Under the pieces are notes generated by a model. That model did not search any database. It worked only from the letters and a program-made list of their open reading frames with translations, and was not told where the DNA came from. Shown one piece after another: positions 50,871 through 61,010 of a stretch of 64,000 bases of DNA. Within the stretch, counting starts at the first letter, position 1. Every line of letters starts with the position of its first letter. The DNA is from Huiozyma naganishii CBS 8797 (lineage: Eukaryota; Ascomycota; Saccharomycetes; Saccharomycetales; Saccharomycetaceae): the NCBI RefSeq assembly GCF_000348985.1, contig NC_035931.1, positions 434,001 through 498,000 of the forward strand, written 5' to 3'. The position numbers and the translations under genes are program-made.

Positions 50871-51179
50871 CGTGGTTGCGTGCACCGGGAGACTATCTTG
50901 CTCGGTATGCATCGATACCGCACGTACCCTTTATATACTCACCGTGTTAAGGGTACCGCGCTGAGGGGTTGGTCCCTGAGAAGACTCAGATCTGGTCGAG
51001 CACCGAGAGTCCACATGAGGTCTAGTTCTGGGGCACACAGCACCTCGTGTTACCATGTCACTGTCACCGCGACCTCCTATTACTCCCCGTCTCGATATAA
51101 AAGGAGGCGACCGTTTTTGTTCACTGCGACTACCACTACCGTTGCTGCTGCTTCTACCCACGACTACCACGACTCAAAC
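50871..51179. promoter_or_regulatory. Divergent promoter of the YJL118W-like gene and RPE1
   Basis: 309 bases. A minus-strand TATATAA is at 50937-50931, and GATATAAAAGG near 51094-51104 is a TATA box for RPE1. A frame running through this region into RPE1 lacks family features before the RPE1 ATG. Confidence 0.6.
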
Positions 51180-51890
51180 ATGGTAACACCTATCATAGCC
51201 CCCTCAATTCTTGCCTCGGACTTCGCCAACCTCGGCTGCGACTGCCACCGGGTGATCAATGCCGGTGCAGACTGGCTGCACATCGACGTGATGGACGGCC
51301 ACTTCGTTCCCAACATCACTCTGGGCCAGCCGATCGTCGCGTCGTTGCGGAAGTCTGTCCCCAGAGCAGATGCGGCCACCGAGAAGAACCCTTCTGCGTT
51401 CTTCGACTGCCATATGATGGTGGAGAACCCAGAGACGTGGGTGCCCGACTTCGTGAAGGCCGGTGCTGACCAGTTCACTTTCCACTACGAGTCCACAAAG
51501 GACCCGTTGGAGCTTGTGAAGTTGATCAAGTCGTATGGGATCCGTGCTGCATGTGCTGTCAAGCCGGGGACCCCAGTGGACGTTCTGTTCGAGTTGGCAC
51601 CACACTTGGACATGGCTCTTGTGATGACCGTGGAACCAGGGCTTGGTGGACAGAAGTTCATGCCTGAGATGATGGAGAAAGTCGCTGCCCTGAGGGAAAG
51701 ATTCCCACAGTTGGATATTCAGGTGGACGGCGGGTTGGGGAAGGCCACTGTCCCACAGGCCGCTGCGGCGGGGGCCAATGTGATCGTTGCCGGGACCAGC
51801 GTGTTCACCGCGACGGACCCAGCAGACGTGATTGGGTTCATGAGGGAGGAGGTGCGGAAGGGGTTGAAAGACAGAGACGTGTTATCCTAG
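51180..51890 (+). CDS. RPE1: RPE1, ribulose-phosphate 3-epimerase
   Basis: 236 residues from [20 protein letters not shown]. cerevisiae Rpe1 has 238. It interconverts ribulose 5-phosphate and xylulose 5-phosphate in the non-oxidative pentose phosphate pathway. It is a TIM barrel with metal and active-site residues in [14 protein letters not shown] (Asp), [11 protein letters not shown] (His), [10 protein letters not shown] and DGGLG. A frame open 126 codons further upstream is GC-driven and not conserved. It starts the chromosome X-like block. Confidence 0.97.
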   Translation: MVTPIIAPSILASDFANLGCDCHRVINAGADWLHIDVMDGHFVPNITLGQPIVASLRKSVPRADAATEKNPSAFFDCHMMVENPETWVPDFVKAGADQFTFHYESTKDPLELVKLIKSYGIRAACAVKPGTPVDVLFELAPHLDMALVMTVEPGLGGQKFMPEMMEKVAALRERFPQLDIQVDGGLGKATVPQAAAAGANVIVAGTSVFTATDPADVIGFMREEVRKGLKDRDVLS

Positions 51891-51967
51891 CCCCTGGGAG
51901 AAGCAGTATGGTACAGTCGATATAGTACATATACAGTATACAATGACGATGGTGATGTCTCGCCAGA

Positions 51968-52426
51968 TTATGGGAAGTACGCTCCACCGAGAGTGGTCCC
52001 CGCGTTGCCCGTCGTGTCGATGATCAGACCAGCGGAGGGGGAGTCACCGAGAACAGACCACAGTGCGTTACGAAGCGCAGTGAGCGGGCCAGCCGGAGCA
52101 GAAGCAGGCGGAGCCTGCTTCTGTTCTTTGCCCTGTCTCTTCTTCGCGTACCTCAAATTCCTCTCTATCTTCCTCAGCCTCTTCCCCGAGAGCGTCCTCG
52201 ACGTGACCCTCCCGTCTTTACTCCCCTCCGCATGGGACCCCTGCACACCGACTCTACCAAAGTACACGTCCAATGGAGCAGACTTCCCGGCACCCAGAGC
52301 GTCCTCTCTCCCCAGGGCAAAATGGCCCTGAGCCGTTCTCCTGGCCCTCTTCTGGCCCAGTTTCTGCGCGCGGCGTCTCAGGTTGGCGGTAAGCTTCGGT
52401 CTGTTCACAGAGTTCTTCGAGGGCAT
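51968..52426 (-). CDS. ALB1: ALB1, shuttling pre-60S factor
   Basis: 152 residues; S. cerevisiae Alb1 has 175. With Arx1 it accompanies pre-60S particles through export. The basic N-terminus MPSKNSVNRPKLTANLRRRA is characteristic, followed by QKRARRTAQGHFALGREDA, and KRLRKIERNLRYAKKRQG near residue 80. Convergent with RPE1 and divergent from MTC1. The promoter has PAC and RRPE-like sites. Confidence 0.92.
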   Translation of the reverse strand: MPSKNSVNRPKLTANLRRRAQKLGQKRARRTAQGHFALGREDALGAGKSAPLDVYFGRVGVQGSHAEGSKDGRVTSRTLSGKRLRKIERNLRYAKKRQGKEQKQAPPASAPAGPLTALRNALWSVLGDSPSAGLIIDTTGNAGTTLGGAYFP

Positions 52427-52500
52427 GGCGTGGTGTCGTACTGTCGTGGTAACCGTCCAGTTGTGGCAGCAGTAGTAGTGGAAGTTGCAGTGAATTTGAA

Positions 52501-52516
52501 CTCATCGCAAAAATTT
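52501..52516 (-). promoter_or_regulatory. PAC and RRPE-like pair upstream of ALB1
   Basis: CTCATCGC at 52501-52508 is PAC core on the minus strand, directly followed by AAAAATTT at 52509-52516. The pair lies 75 bases upstream of the ALB1 ATG, which fits its ribosome-biogenesis role. Confidence 0.65.
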
Positions 52517-52624
52517 GCGTGTCGTTTTCGACGGCGCTTGAAACTTTGGATCTTACTGAAGAGGAGGACCTGTTGATGCCTGCGGTGGTGGTTGATGGCG
52601 GTGGTGGAGGCGGCTGAGGCATTG

Positions 52625-53953
52625 ATGAGCGGGCACGGGGAGCCGGAGGAGCAGCGGGAGCAGCGGGTGTCGCGGGAGGCAGAGGACGTGTTTGAGTTTC
52701 TCGGTTCTTTGCCGCAGGGGAAGGCAGAGCAGGGGAGGGAACAGGAGAAAGGTGAGGGAGATGGCGATGTCTTTGAGTTCTTGGAGGAGTTGGAGAAGTC
52801 GAACTTGTCTGTTGGGGGTAAGCGGGGGGGAGAAGCAGGCGGGGAGAAGCAAGTGACAGAGAAAGGTACGGGAAAACAGAGGTTGTTGAGGAGGTGGAAG
52901 GGCAAGACGCAGAGGTCGTTGAACAAGAACAAGGGTGCAGAGGCCGCTGGAGAGCAAGAAGGCGAGCAGAGTCCGGCTGCGCCAGACTCTGCTTCGCCTG
53001 CGGGCGCCTTTTCCCTGAGCAACTGGTGGTCCGCGAGCGGATCCGCCACGGTCTCGCAACTCTGGAACCGTACCACGGAACAGGCCACCACGCTCACGAA
53101 CAAGATCGCACAGGAACATCTCCACGACCTGCAAGGGTCACTGCCGATCAAACTCGACGGGTCGACGATCTCCGAGTTGGCCAGAAACCTCCAGAAGATC
53201 GTCGTTGGTGAGACAGAGGAAGTGCTCCGTATACACCTCGTGCACGATTTCGTCAACGTCAAATACTTGCAACGGCACGTCGAGCAGAAGTTCGACCAAG
53301 TGCTCTCGTCACAGGTCCAAGGCGGTGTGCGCATCTTCGTAGACGAATGGGGGAGACCGGGACACAGAGACGCAGAGGACGAGGATTCCGAGGAGGAACA
53401 AGAACGCCAAGATGAGTCCCACAGCGCCAGCTTCAATGTGTTCTACGGGAAGGTCGCCGATGGCGAGAAACTCGCCTTTGCAAACCTCGACAACGCAGTC
53501 AAACTGTTCAGCAAAGCACACGACGAAATGCTCAGACAACAAAGGGAGTCCACCGATGGGGGATCCGCCCCTGCACAGACACCAGACAGTATCAGCGACG
53601 TGTTCGTCTCTCTGCTGGCCATTGCACCCCCAGAGAGAACAGACGCAGAGAACGAACCGGTCAAGACGACAGATGCAGCGGTGGGTGGGAACTTCTCCTT
53701 CACGGTCGTCCTCAGAGACGTCTCGAACGACATAACGACAGTGACTCGGTCGCAGGGGTTCCCTCTGCAGTGGCTCTCCTGGCTCGAGGGTTCAGCATTA
53801 CCAATGCAGACAGGCGAAGACCCGACCCCAGGCGCTGACGCCGACGACGACCTCGACCCGCGCGAGTGGGTGCAGGGATGGGCCGAGGACGGCCTGGCAC
53901 TCGCCTTGGGCGTCGCCGCACAGAACTATGTCATCAACCGCATGGGGTTCTGA
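52625..53953 (+). CDS. MTC1: MTC1, Golgi/COPI-vesicle associated protein
   Basis: 442 residues from MSGHGEPEEQ; an ATG ten codons upstream (52595) is possible. S. cerevisiae Mtc1 has 478. The twin motif DVFEFLGSLP and DVFEFLEELEKS near the start is typical of the family. Conserved blocks follow: FSLSNWWSASGSATVSQLWN, TTLTNKIAQEHLHDLQGSLP, and the end WAEDGLALALGVAAQNYVIN. Function is poorly known; the S. cerevisiae protein is found on early Golgi/COPI vesicles and interacts genetically with telomere capping. It is acidic, with no membrane segment seen. GC-rich codons. Confidence 0.93.
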   Translation: MSGHGEPEEQREQRVSREAEDVFEFLGSLPQGKAEQGREQEKGEGDGDVFEFLEELEKSNLSVGGKRGGEAGGEKQVTEKGTGKQRLLRRWKGKTQRSLNKNKGAEAAGEQEGEQSPAAPDSASPAGAFSLSNWWSASGSATVSQLWNRTTEQATTLTNKIAQEHLHDLQGSLPIKLDGSTISELARNLQKIVVGETEEVLRIHLVHDFVNVKYLQRHVEQKFDQVLSSQVQGGVRIFVDEWGRPGHRDAEDEDSEEEQERQDESHSASFNVFYGKVADGEKLAFANLDNAVKLFSKAHDEMLRQQRESTDGGSAPAQTPDSISDVFVSLLAIAPPERTDAENEPVKTTDAAVGGNFSFTVVLRDVSNDITTVTRSQGFPLQWLSWLEGSALPMQTGEDPTPGADADDDLDPREWVQGWAEDGLALALGVAAQNYVINRMGF

Positions 53954-54127
53954 CAGTCGCAACAAGTTGTAGGTAACTACGTAGGGATGTCTTCGTCTTC
54001 GTCTTCGTCCTCATCAATTTTTAATAAAGTGAAAAGTTGCGACGATGTCGTCCACTTCTTCCTTGTGTTTGGAGGGTGTGCTCTGGTCGGTCACAACAAC
54101 GGCTCAGCACAGCACACGGTCACTACG

Positions 54128-54679
54128 ATGAGCGGGAGATCGAGCAACACGGCGACACCGGAACCTTCGGGGACCCCCGGTTCACAACAACCACAACAGC
54201 AACAGCAGCGCAGTGGACAGAGGGCCAAAGGCGCGAAGAAGATCTCGGAGGGCGAGGCAGACTTGTACCTCGACCAGTACAACTTCACGACGACCGCGGC
54301 GATAGTGAGTTCCGTGGACCGCAAGATATTCGTGCTCCTGCGGGACGGGAAGTTGCTCTTCGGCGTGCTCCGGACGTTCGACCAGTACGCGAACTTGCTC
54401 CTGCAGCACTGCGTGGAGCGGATATACCTCGAGGGGAAGTACGCGGAGGAGGACCGCGGTGTGTTCATGGTCCGTGGTGAGAACGTCGTCATGTTGGGTG
54501 AGGTCGATATTGACAAAGAGGACGAACCGCTCACGTTGCTCGAGCGCGTGCCCTTCTCCGAGGCAGAGAGTACCAGGACACTGGCCAACGCTCAGCGGTT
54601 CAAACAGGAGACTGACAAGACTAAAGAATACGCAAGGTACGGACTCTCCCACGACTTCTACAAGTCAGATATGTACTAG
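54128..54679 (+). CDS. LSM1: LSM1, cytoplasmic Lsm1-7 mRNA decay subunit
   Basis: 183 residues from MSGRSSNTATPEPSG; S. cerevisiae Lsm1 has 172. An upstream in-frame ATG at 53987 would add 47 residues with a Ser run, but that part overlaps the promoter and is not conserved. Lsm1-7 with Pat1 binds oligoadenylated mRNA 3' ends and promotes decapping in P-bodies. The Sm1/Sm2 fold spans about residues 50-125, with KIFVLLRDGKLLFGVLRTFD and RGENVVMLGEVDIDKED. The C-terminus HDFYKSDMY matches the family. A QQQPQQQQQ-like tract lies before the fold. Confidence 0.95.
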   Translation: MSGRSSNTATPEPSGTPGSQQPQQQQQRSGQRAKGAKKISEGEADLYLDQYNFTTTAAIVSSVDRKIFVLLRDGKLLFGVLRTFDQYANLLLQHCVERIYLEGKYAEEDRGVFMVRGENVVMLGEVDIDKEDEPLTLLERVPFSEAESTRTLANAQRFKQETDKTKEYARYGLSHDFYKSDMY

Positions 54680-54825
54680 GACATTGGGGACCCCCGTTTG
54701 TATACACGTATAGAGAGAAACACCCTGCAAGAGATCCACCCCACTTGGATCATCCACTTGGAGCACCCAATGGGTGCCAGTGTGAGCTACTGCTTCAATC
54801 GTCTGATGCCTCTTGGAAGGTATCG

Positions 54826-56060
<1,235 letters not shown>

Positions 56061-56138
56061 TGGCGGGTCCCACTCCCTTATCAGGAGAATGTATAGTATC
56101 AAAACATAGTGTAACCAAGCAAACCAAGACAGTAGTGT

Positions 56139-57047
56139 CTAAACCGAGGGGAACAAATCACGGCGGCGCTGTTCCCAAAGGGGCATCCTCTCACGCACCT
56201 CTTGAAGCTTCGCTATATCTATATCGGCGACTATTAGTTGTTCGTTGGGGCCGTCAATATCCGCCTGGGCAATCACGTCCCCCCAAGGGTCAACAATCAA
56301 AGAATGGCCCCATGATTCTCTCTCAGGGGTGTTCAGCGAGGCGTGGTCCCTGCTCCAGTCATCAACTCTAAGTTCGTGCTTGCCACATTGCGCGGGCATC
56401 ACAACGAAACACTGCGTGTCAATGGCCCGGGCCCTTGCCAGTATCTCCCAATGTGCATCGCCTGTCTTCATAGTGAATGCACTAGGGAAACACAGCAATT
56501 CGGCTCCCATCGATCGTAACTTCAGTGACAGCTCTGAGAAACGAATGTCATAACATATAGCTGATCCCAAACAGCCAACGGGGGTGTCGATAATGGGCGG
56601 GATACGGTCCCCAGGTTGGACGGAAAGAGACTCCTTCAGAATGGGACCCCTAGGTACATCCACGTCGAAGAGGTGTAGTTTCTGATACTTCTGAACGATC
56701 TGTCCGTCAGAGTCGATGTACAGTAGAACGTTTTTAACACGACTATCCTGTACAGCGTCAACAGATCTTGTCGGGGGTAAATGCACACCGATGGAGACAT
56801 CGATCTTCTTGCCTGTCTCATGGGTCAGCGACCTAATGCTCTCCTGTAACTTAGAGACAAATTTGGGGGTCTCCCTAGACAACACAGATGAGTGCTCCGC
56901 GTTCTGACCCAGGTAGTCCGTCGCTTCGGGGAAAAAGATCACTTTGACGTCCTGCTTCAGGGCCCTCGAGATCAACCGTTTTATCACTGCGAGGTTCTCC
57001 CACATATTGGAGGAAGAGCACAGCTGCCCAATTGCAATTCTATTCAT
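56139..57047 (-). CDS. NIT2: NIT2, nitrilase-family deaminated glutathione amidase
   Basis: 302 residues from MNRIAIGQLCSSSN; S. cerevisiae Nit2 has 307. It hydrolyses deaminated glutathione, a metabolite-repair reaction. The nitrilase triad is visible: Glu41 in FFPEATDY, Lys123 in KYQKLHLFDV and Cys165 in GSAICYDIRF. A frame open 12 codons further upstream has no ATG. Convergent with TRM61, with the stop codons under 80 bases apart. Confidence 0.95.
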   Translation of the reverse strand: MNRIAIGQLCSSSNMWENLAVIKRLISRALKQDVKVIFFPEATDYLGQNAEHSSVLSRETPKFVSKLQESIRSLTHETGKKIDVSIGVHLPPTRSVDAVQDSRVKNVLLYIDSDGQIVQKYQKLHLFDVDVPRGPILKESLSVQPGDRIPPIIDTPVGCLGSAICYDIRFSELSLKLRSMGAELLCFPSAFTMKTGDAHWEILARARAIDTQCFVVMPAQCGKHELRVDDWSRDHASLNTPERESWGHSLIVDPWGDVIAQADIDGPNEQLIVADIDIAKLQEVRERMPLWEQRRRDLFPSV

Positions 57048-57288
57048 CGCCGTGTTGCCGTAACGGTAGTAGACACTCGGCAACGCTCCTTTGGACGTGA
57101 TAAACCGTCAAGATCACAATCTTCCCTCGAACCTCTCTGTATTGTATGTATTATATATATTTTTGTTAACAGTATACAAAGAGATGATCTGTTCTTAGCA
57201 GACACTCTAGGCACAGGTCATCTTCTACATGTACCGCACTCCCCCGTATGGATATATAGTCCGCACAGGTGGCACTGGTTAGTGTTGG

Positions 57289-59283
57289 ATGTCTTCTAGT
57301 GGGGAATCTAATTTTACTGGGGCAGACGGCTCCGGCGGTGCAGAGATTACATACTTCCAACACCAACAGCAGCAGCAGTTTCAGACGCCATTGCAACCTC
57401 ACACGATACTGCTGAAGGATGGTGAGACCGTGGCAACGATGTATCCAGTTCCGTCATTTCAACACCTGCTGCCGAAGGGTCTACTTTCCTTTCTGCTGGA
57501 TGAGTTTAACATGGAGGTTGTGAAGGGTGACTCGTTTCCTTACTACGAGACGCTGACGCTTTCTGAATTCAAAGACGTGTGGTTGCAGAAAGATGGGCAT
57601 GTCTGCGTCATGGTTCTTGGGGAGATACCGGAACTGGACTACAGTGTGGACAACGATCTGACAGATTTGGAGAATAACTACGGTACGGATATCAATACGA
57701 TGAGGAAGACCGCGCAGTATATCCGTAGAAAGGATTCCAAGAATCTGAATTTGAACATACAATGGGAGAAGCAATGTCTCGGGATATTCAGTGTCCATCC
57801 GGCTTACCCAGGCCGCTCATCGCACGTTGCCACGGGGACTTTCCTTGTCAATGCTGGGATTAGAGGTAAAGGTATCGGGAAGACTCTAGTGGAAGAGTTT
57901 ATTGAATGGTCGCCAAGGCTTGGGTACACGTCATCGTACTTCCCCCTCATATATGGGACAAACGTTGGGATGAGACAGATTCTGGAGGGGTTGAATTTTA
58001 AGAGGATCGGTGTTCTGCCGGAATCCGGTATCTTGAAAGGGTTTGACGTACCGATCGACTCCTTCATATACGGTAAAGAGTTCACACACATCACGCGAAG
58101 CATGGATCTCTTGCGGAACTCGAATAAATCTAACGATTTGGCGAAATACGAACGACTGCAATACTACTTGGAGACAGGGAAATACCCGCTGCACACAGAG
58201 AGGAACGAGAAGGCCAGGCTACGGGTCACTGCGAAGACGCACCAGTTGCTGAATGGGAAGCTGATGTTTCGTGGGAAGGAGGTTGTGTACGATCCTGAGA
58301 AGCAACGACAGATCGTGATGGATACGCACTTGGTCGAGCATGGCGGGATCAATAAAATAACAACAAAAGTTGGCGCGAAGTACCATTGGAAAGGTATTAA
58401 AAGCACCGTGTGCGAGGTGATCGCCCAATGTACCAAATGCAAAATGAGATACCAAGATGGTACTGGTGTGATTGTAGATGATTCGGATAATAAAAGGGTG
58501 GCCAAGGCGCACATGTTGCCCAACCACAAGATCGATACACGGGACCTTCGAAGGCTGGCAAAGCCGGATAATACAGTCATGAACAGTGATGTGAACCTAT
58601 CTGAGATGGCCGAGGCCGTTGTGGGCTCCTTACAGAACCAGATGAACTCCGAGGCCACGTATAGTAACAAGCGGGAGTACTTAAGTGGCGACAACCACTA
58701 CGACCACAGAAACAACGGCGACAGTAACCGCACGGGCAGTTTCCCCCCCACTGTCAATACGAGCAATTCAGGTACCGTAGAAGATACCACTATGAACTCG
58801 TTTGATAAATTTGTACAACAGACGCAGAGTCGGAAGAAATCGAAGCACAGTTTACCAGCGAACAACAACAACATAATCAACGATACGATACTCAGTCTCG
58901 AGGACAACGTCATGGCTGCCCTTGAGATGGTTCACGATGGTGGGAAATCTGGCTCGAAAGTTGGAGACGACCACTCCCTGTACCAGCAGCCGGCCATTGA
59001 CAACAATGTGAACGCTGTCTCTGACAGAGATGTCAATCAGATCTCGAACATACCGCTGATATTTGATTTTGGCGACGATTACTTGGAAGAAGAAGACGAG
59101 GATTACGAAGAACCGACCAACGGTGCAGGGAAAAACGCAGACGATGCAGATGATGATGACGACGTGGACGACGACGTGGACGTTTTCGAGAGCGGGATCC
59201 TGGACGAGTTGCAAAGTCTGCAAAACTTGGACGACGATATCCCCAATTTCGCCAGCACAGGATACAATGCGAGTACTAAATAA
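57289..59283 (+). CDS. SPT10: SPT10, histone gene activator with GNAT domain and HHCC finger
   Basis: 664 residues; S. cerevisiae Spt10 has 640. It binds histone-gene upstream elements and activates histone transcription. The GNAT fold (about residues 100-260) has GIRGKGIGKTLVEEF as the acetyl-CoA loop. An integrase-like HHCC zinc finger, the DNA-binding domain of Spt10, is at about 341-384: His residues in DTHLVEHGG and Cys in CTKCKMRYQ. The C-terminal half is low-complexity and ends in a long acidic D/E block. A Gln run lies near residues 23-27. The order with the MCO6-like gene and PBS2 is as on chromosome X. Confidence 0.95.
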   Translation: MSSSGESNFTGADGSGGAEITYFQHQQQQQFQTPLQPHTILLKDGETVATMYPVPSFQHLLPKGLLSFLLDEFNMEVVKGDSFPYYETLTLSEFKDVWLQKDGHVCVMVLGEIPELDYSVDNDLTDLENNYGTDINTMRKTAQYIRRKDSKNLNLNIQWEKQCLGIFSVHPAYPGRSSHVATGTFLVNAGIRGKGIGKTLVEEFIEWSPRLGYTSSYFPLIYGTNVGMRQILEGLNFKRIGVLPESGILKGFDVPIDSFIYGKEFTHITRSMDLLRNSNKSNDLAKYERLQYYLETGKYPLHTERNEKARLRVTAKTHQLLNGKLMFRGKEVVYDPEKQRQIVMDTHLVEHGGINKITTKVGAKYHWKGIKSTVCEVIAQCTKCKMRYQDGTGVIVDDSDNKRVAKAHMLPNHKIDTRDLRRLAKPDNTVMNSDVNLSEMAEAVVGSLQNQMNSEATYSNKREYLSGDNHYDHRNNGDSNRTGSFPPTVNTSNSGTVEDTTMNSFDKFVQQTQSRKKSKHSLPANNNNIINDTILSLEDNVMAALEMVHDGGKSGSKVGDDHSLYQQPAIDNNVNAVSDRDVNQISNIPLIFDFGDDYLEEEDEDYEEPTNGAGKNADDADDDDDVDDDVDVFESGILDELQSLQNLDDDIPNFASTGYNASTK

Positions 59284-59562
59284 AACGCGCAAGAGGATAC
59301 ACAGCCCCCGCTATAAGACGGGTATCATAGAGAGAAATAGACAGTCCGTTGCTACGCCTCTCTTACTGTTCAACTGTTTCGCAGGGCTCCAATTTTCTGA
59401 GTACACCATAATGAACTAAAACGATTATTTTTTTTTGTTCACTCTGTATTTGGATAACCACTTGGGAGTACAGAGGGACAGGGACAGGTAGAGGACCGCA
59501 GCGACGTTATTGTACTGTTAGCCCCGCCCGTTTGAACAGTAAGACACGGTTTCTACTTCGCC

Positions 59563-59718
59563 ATGTTTTTCTTTTTCAAACAGATCCGCGATATCTTCAG
59601 CAACTCGCATTCCAAACAGCAGCAGGTTATACTCTCGAGAGGCGCTTTCTTCCACTTGCTTGGGTATTTGGGTAGTTGTGTGGTGATATCGCTTGTTGCA
59701 CAATCGACGTACTTGTGA
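59563..59718 (+). CDS. MCO6: MCO6/YJL127C-B-like mitochondrial microprotein
   Basis: A 51-codon frame from ATG to TGA, between SPT10 and PBS2 and on the same strand as both, which is where S. cerevisiae has the 52-residue MCO6 (YJL127C-B). The N-terminus MFFFFKQIRDIFSN is hydrophobic then basic. A Gln-rich link (SKQQQ) leads to a single predicted membrane segment, GAFFHLLGYLGSCVVISLVA, and a short QSTYL end. This layout suits a small mitochondrial inner-membrane protein. I rely on position, length and layout; I cannot align it here. Confidence 0.72.
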   Translation: MFFFFKQIRDIFSNSHSKQQQVILSRGAFFHLLGYLGSCVVISLVAQSTYL

Positions 59719-61010
59719 GATGATCTGGTACTTCTGAAAATGTCATCCTCTCCGCCCGCAATTGGGTGCTTCCCTACCAAGTTTTGATTACTGGTGCGTC
59801 CCTTCCCCCCATTGAAGTGTGTGTATACCGCGAGGCATCTAGCACCTGTGTAACCGTGTACCGGCGATGGCTGCTGGGCTCAGTGACCTCTTTCTCGTAT
59901 TCTGTTCAACATGTTCACAGATACAATAGCGAGGTGGTTTATTTTTAGAACAAGACCGCCATCCTCATAGCGGGCGGGTCCGCACCGTAACGGGACCCTG
60001 TACGGAACCCTGTACGGGTCAATTATCAACAAGCCAAGCCATCGGCAGTGGCCAAGAGGAAGAGAGGTGCTGCCATGGCCAAATGCGGGCTGTTCATTCT
60101 CCCCAAAGGGCAGTGTCGACCCAATTTGTACACTCTGTTTGCAGTGAGTGGGTTTCGGTGCTCTATTTGCGGGCAAGGCATCTTGTTCTCGTCTCTTTTT
60201 ACCCGTTTCGGTACCTCGCATATCTGGGTCGGGATTGCGACTCTCTGCGGAAGTGCCAACAACAACAACAACCGCCGCCCCAGTTCATCTGCATAGACAC
60301 AGTTCGCTGCCCTGTTTAAGCCGGGCATCCACATTCTCACGTCTCCTCCACACACACACACATATATATATATATAGCTGTAGAGTAGCGTTGTACTCCC
60401 CTGCTGGTGGAAACTCAAATCTGCATCTGATCTACATCTACATCTAAATCTATACAATTCGCCAAGCAAAACATTGGTGTCCCCGTCTGTTCTGAAAACA
60501 ACAGAACAAAAACAAGTGAGACACACGCAACTCTCAACAGCAGCTACCAGCGAAGTCTGCTACCCATAGACGTCCCCATAGACGTCCCCATCAGCGTTTC
60601 CTCGCAGGTTGTCAAAGTCCCCACAAACCGCTGCAAAATCGGCCAACATTTTCTGTGTGATTTTTTTCTTAAAGAAGAAGGAATATAACATCGAGAAATT
60701 TATTTTATACAGAGATTGCGGTTCTAAAGTGGGTCAAAACTTGTATCTGTTAGTGGGTTACCGTTCACTGATTGGTACAAACCGCAGTCAGTTGGGTATC
60801 TTCGTCGTTGCATTCTAGATTGGTCTGCTGGGTAAACCATACAAAAGTCACACGTTCAGTATAAAGCGCAAGAGATCTTTGTCTTCTTTTCTGTTTTTTT
60901 GCAAGGAACACACGCGTGAGTCGATTGTCACACGTACGTACGTTTCCACTGTGACTGCATCTAGAATATAACACTGCAAATACACTCGCCGATTAATAGC
61001 GGATTGCAAA
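59719..61010. promoter_or_regulatory. PBS2 upstream region
   Basis: 1.29 kb with no convincing gene; GC-rich frames on both strands around 60000-60300 look like chance. Contents: CA then TA microsatellites at about 60349-60376, a perfect 12-base tandem duplication (CATAGACGTCCC twice) at 60565-60588, and AT-rich sequence near 60660-60705. Confidence 0.5.

Noticed and set aside
52405..53436. A 343-codon minus-strand frame across the ALB1/MTC1 region
   Set aside because: It overlaps both MTC1 and the ALB1 promoter, is composed of Ser/Pro/Leu low-complexity sequence, and has no conserved blocks.
60048..60296. Cysteine-bearing 73-82 codon plus-strand frames upstream of PBS2
   Set aside because: They have an overlapping antisense frame, no match to any family I know, and sit in a promoter region; not supported.
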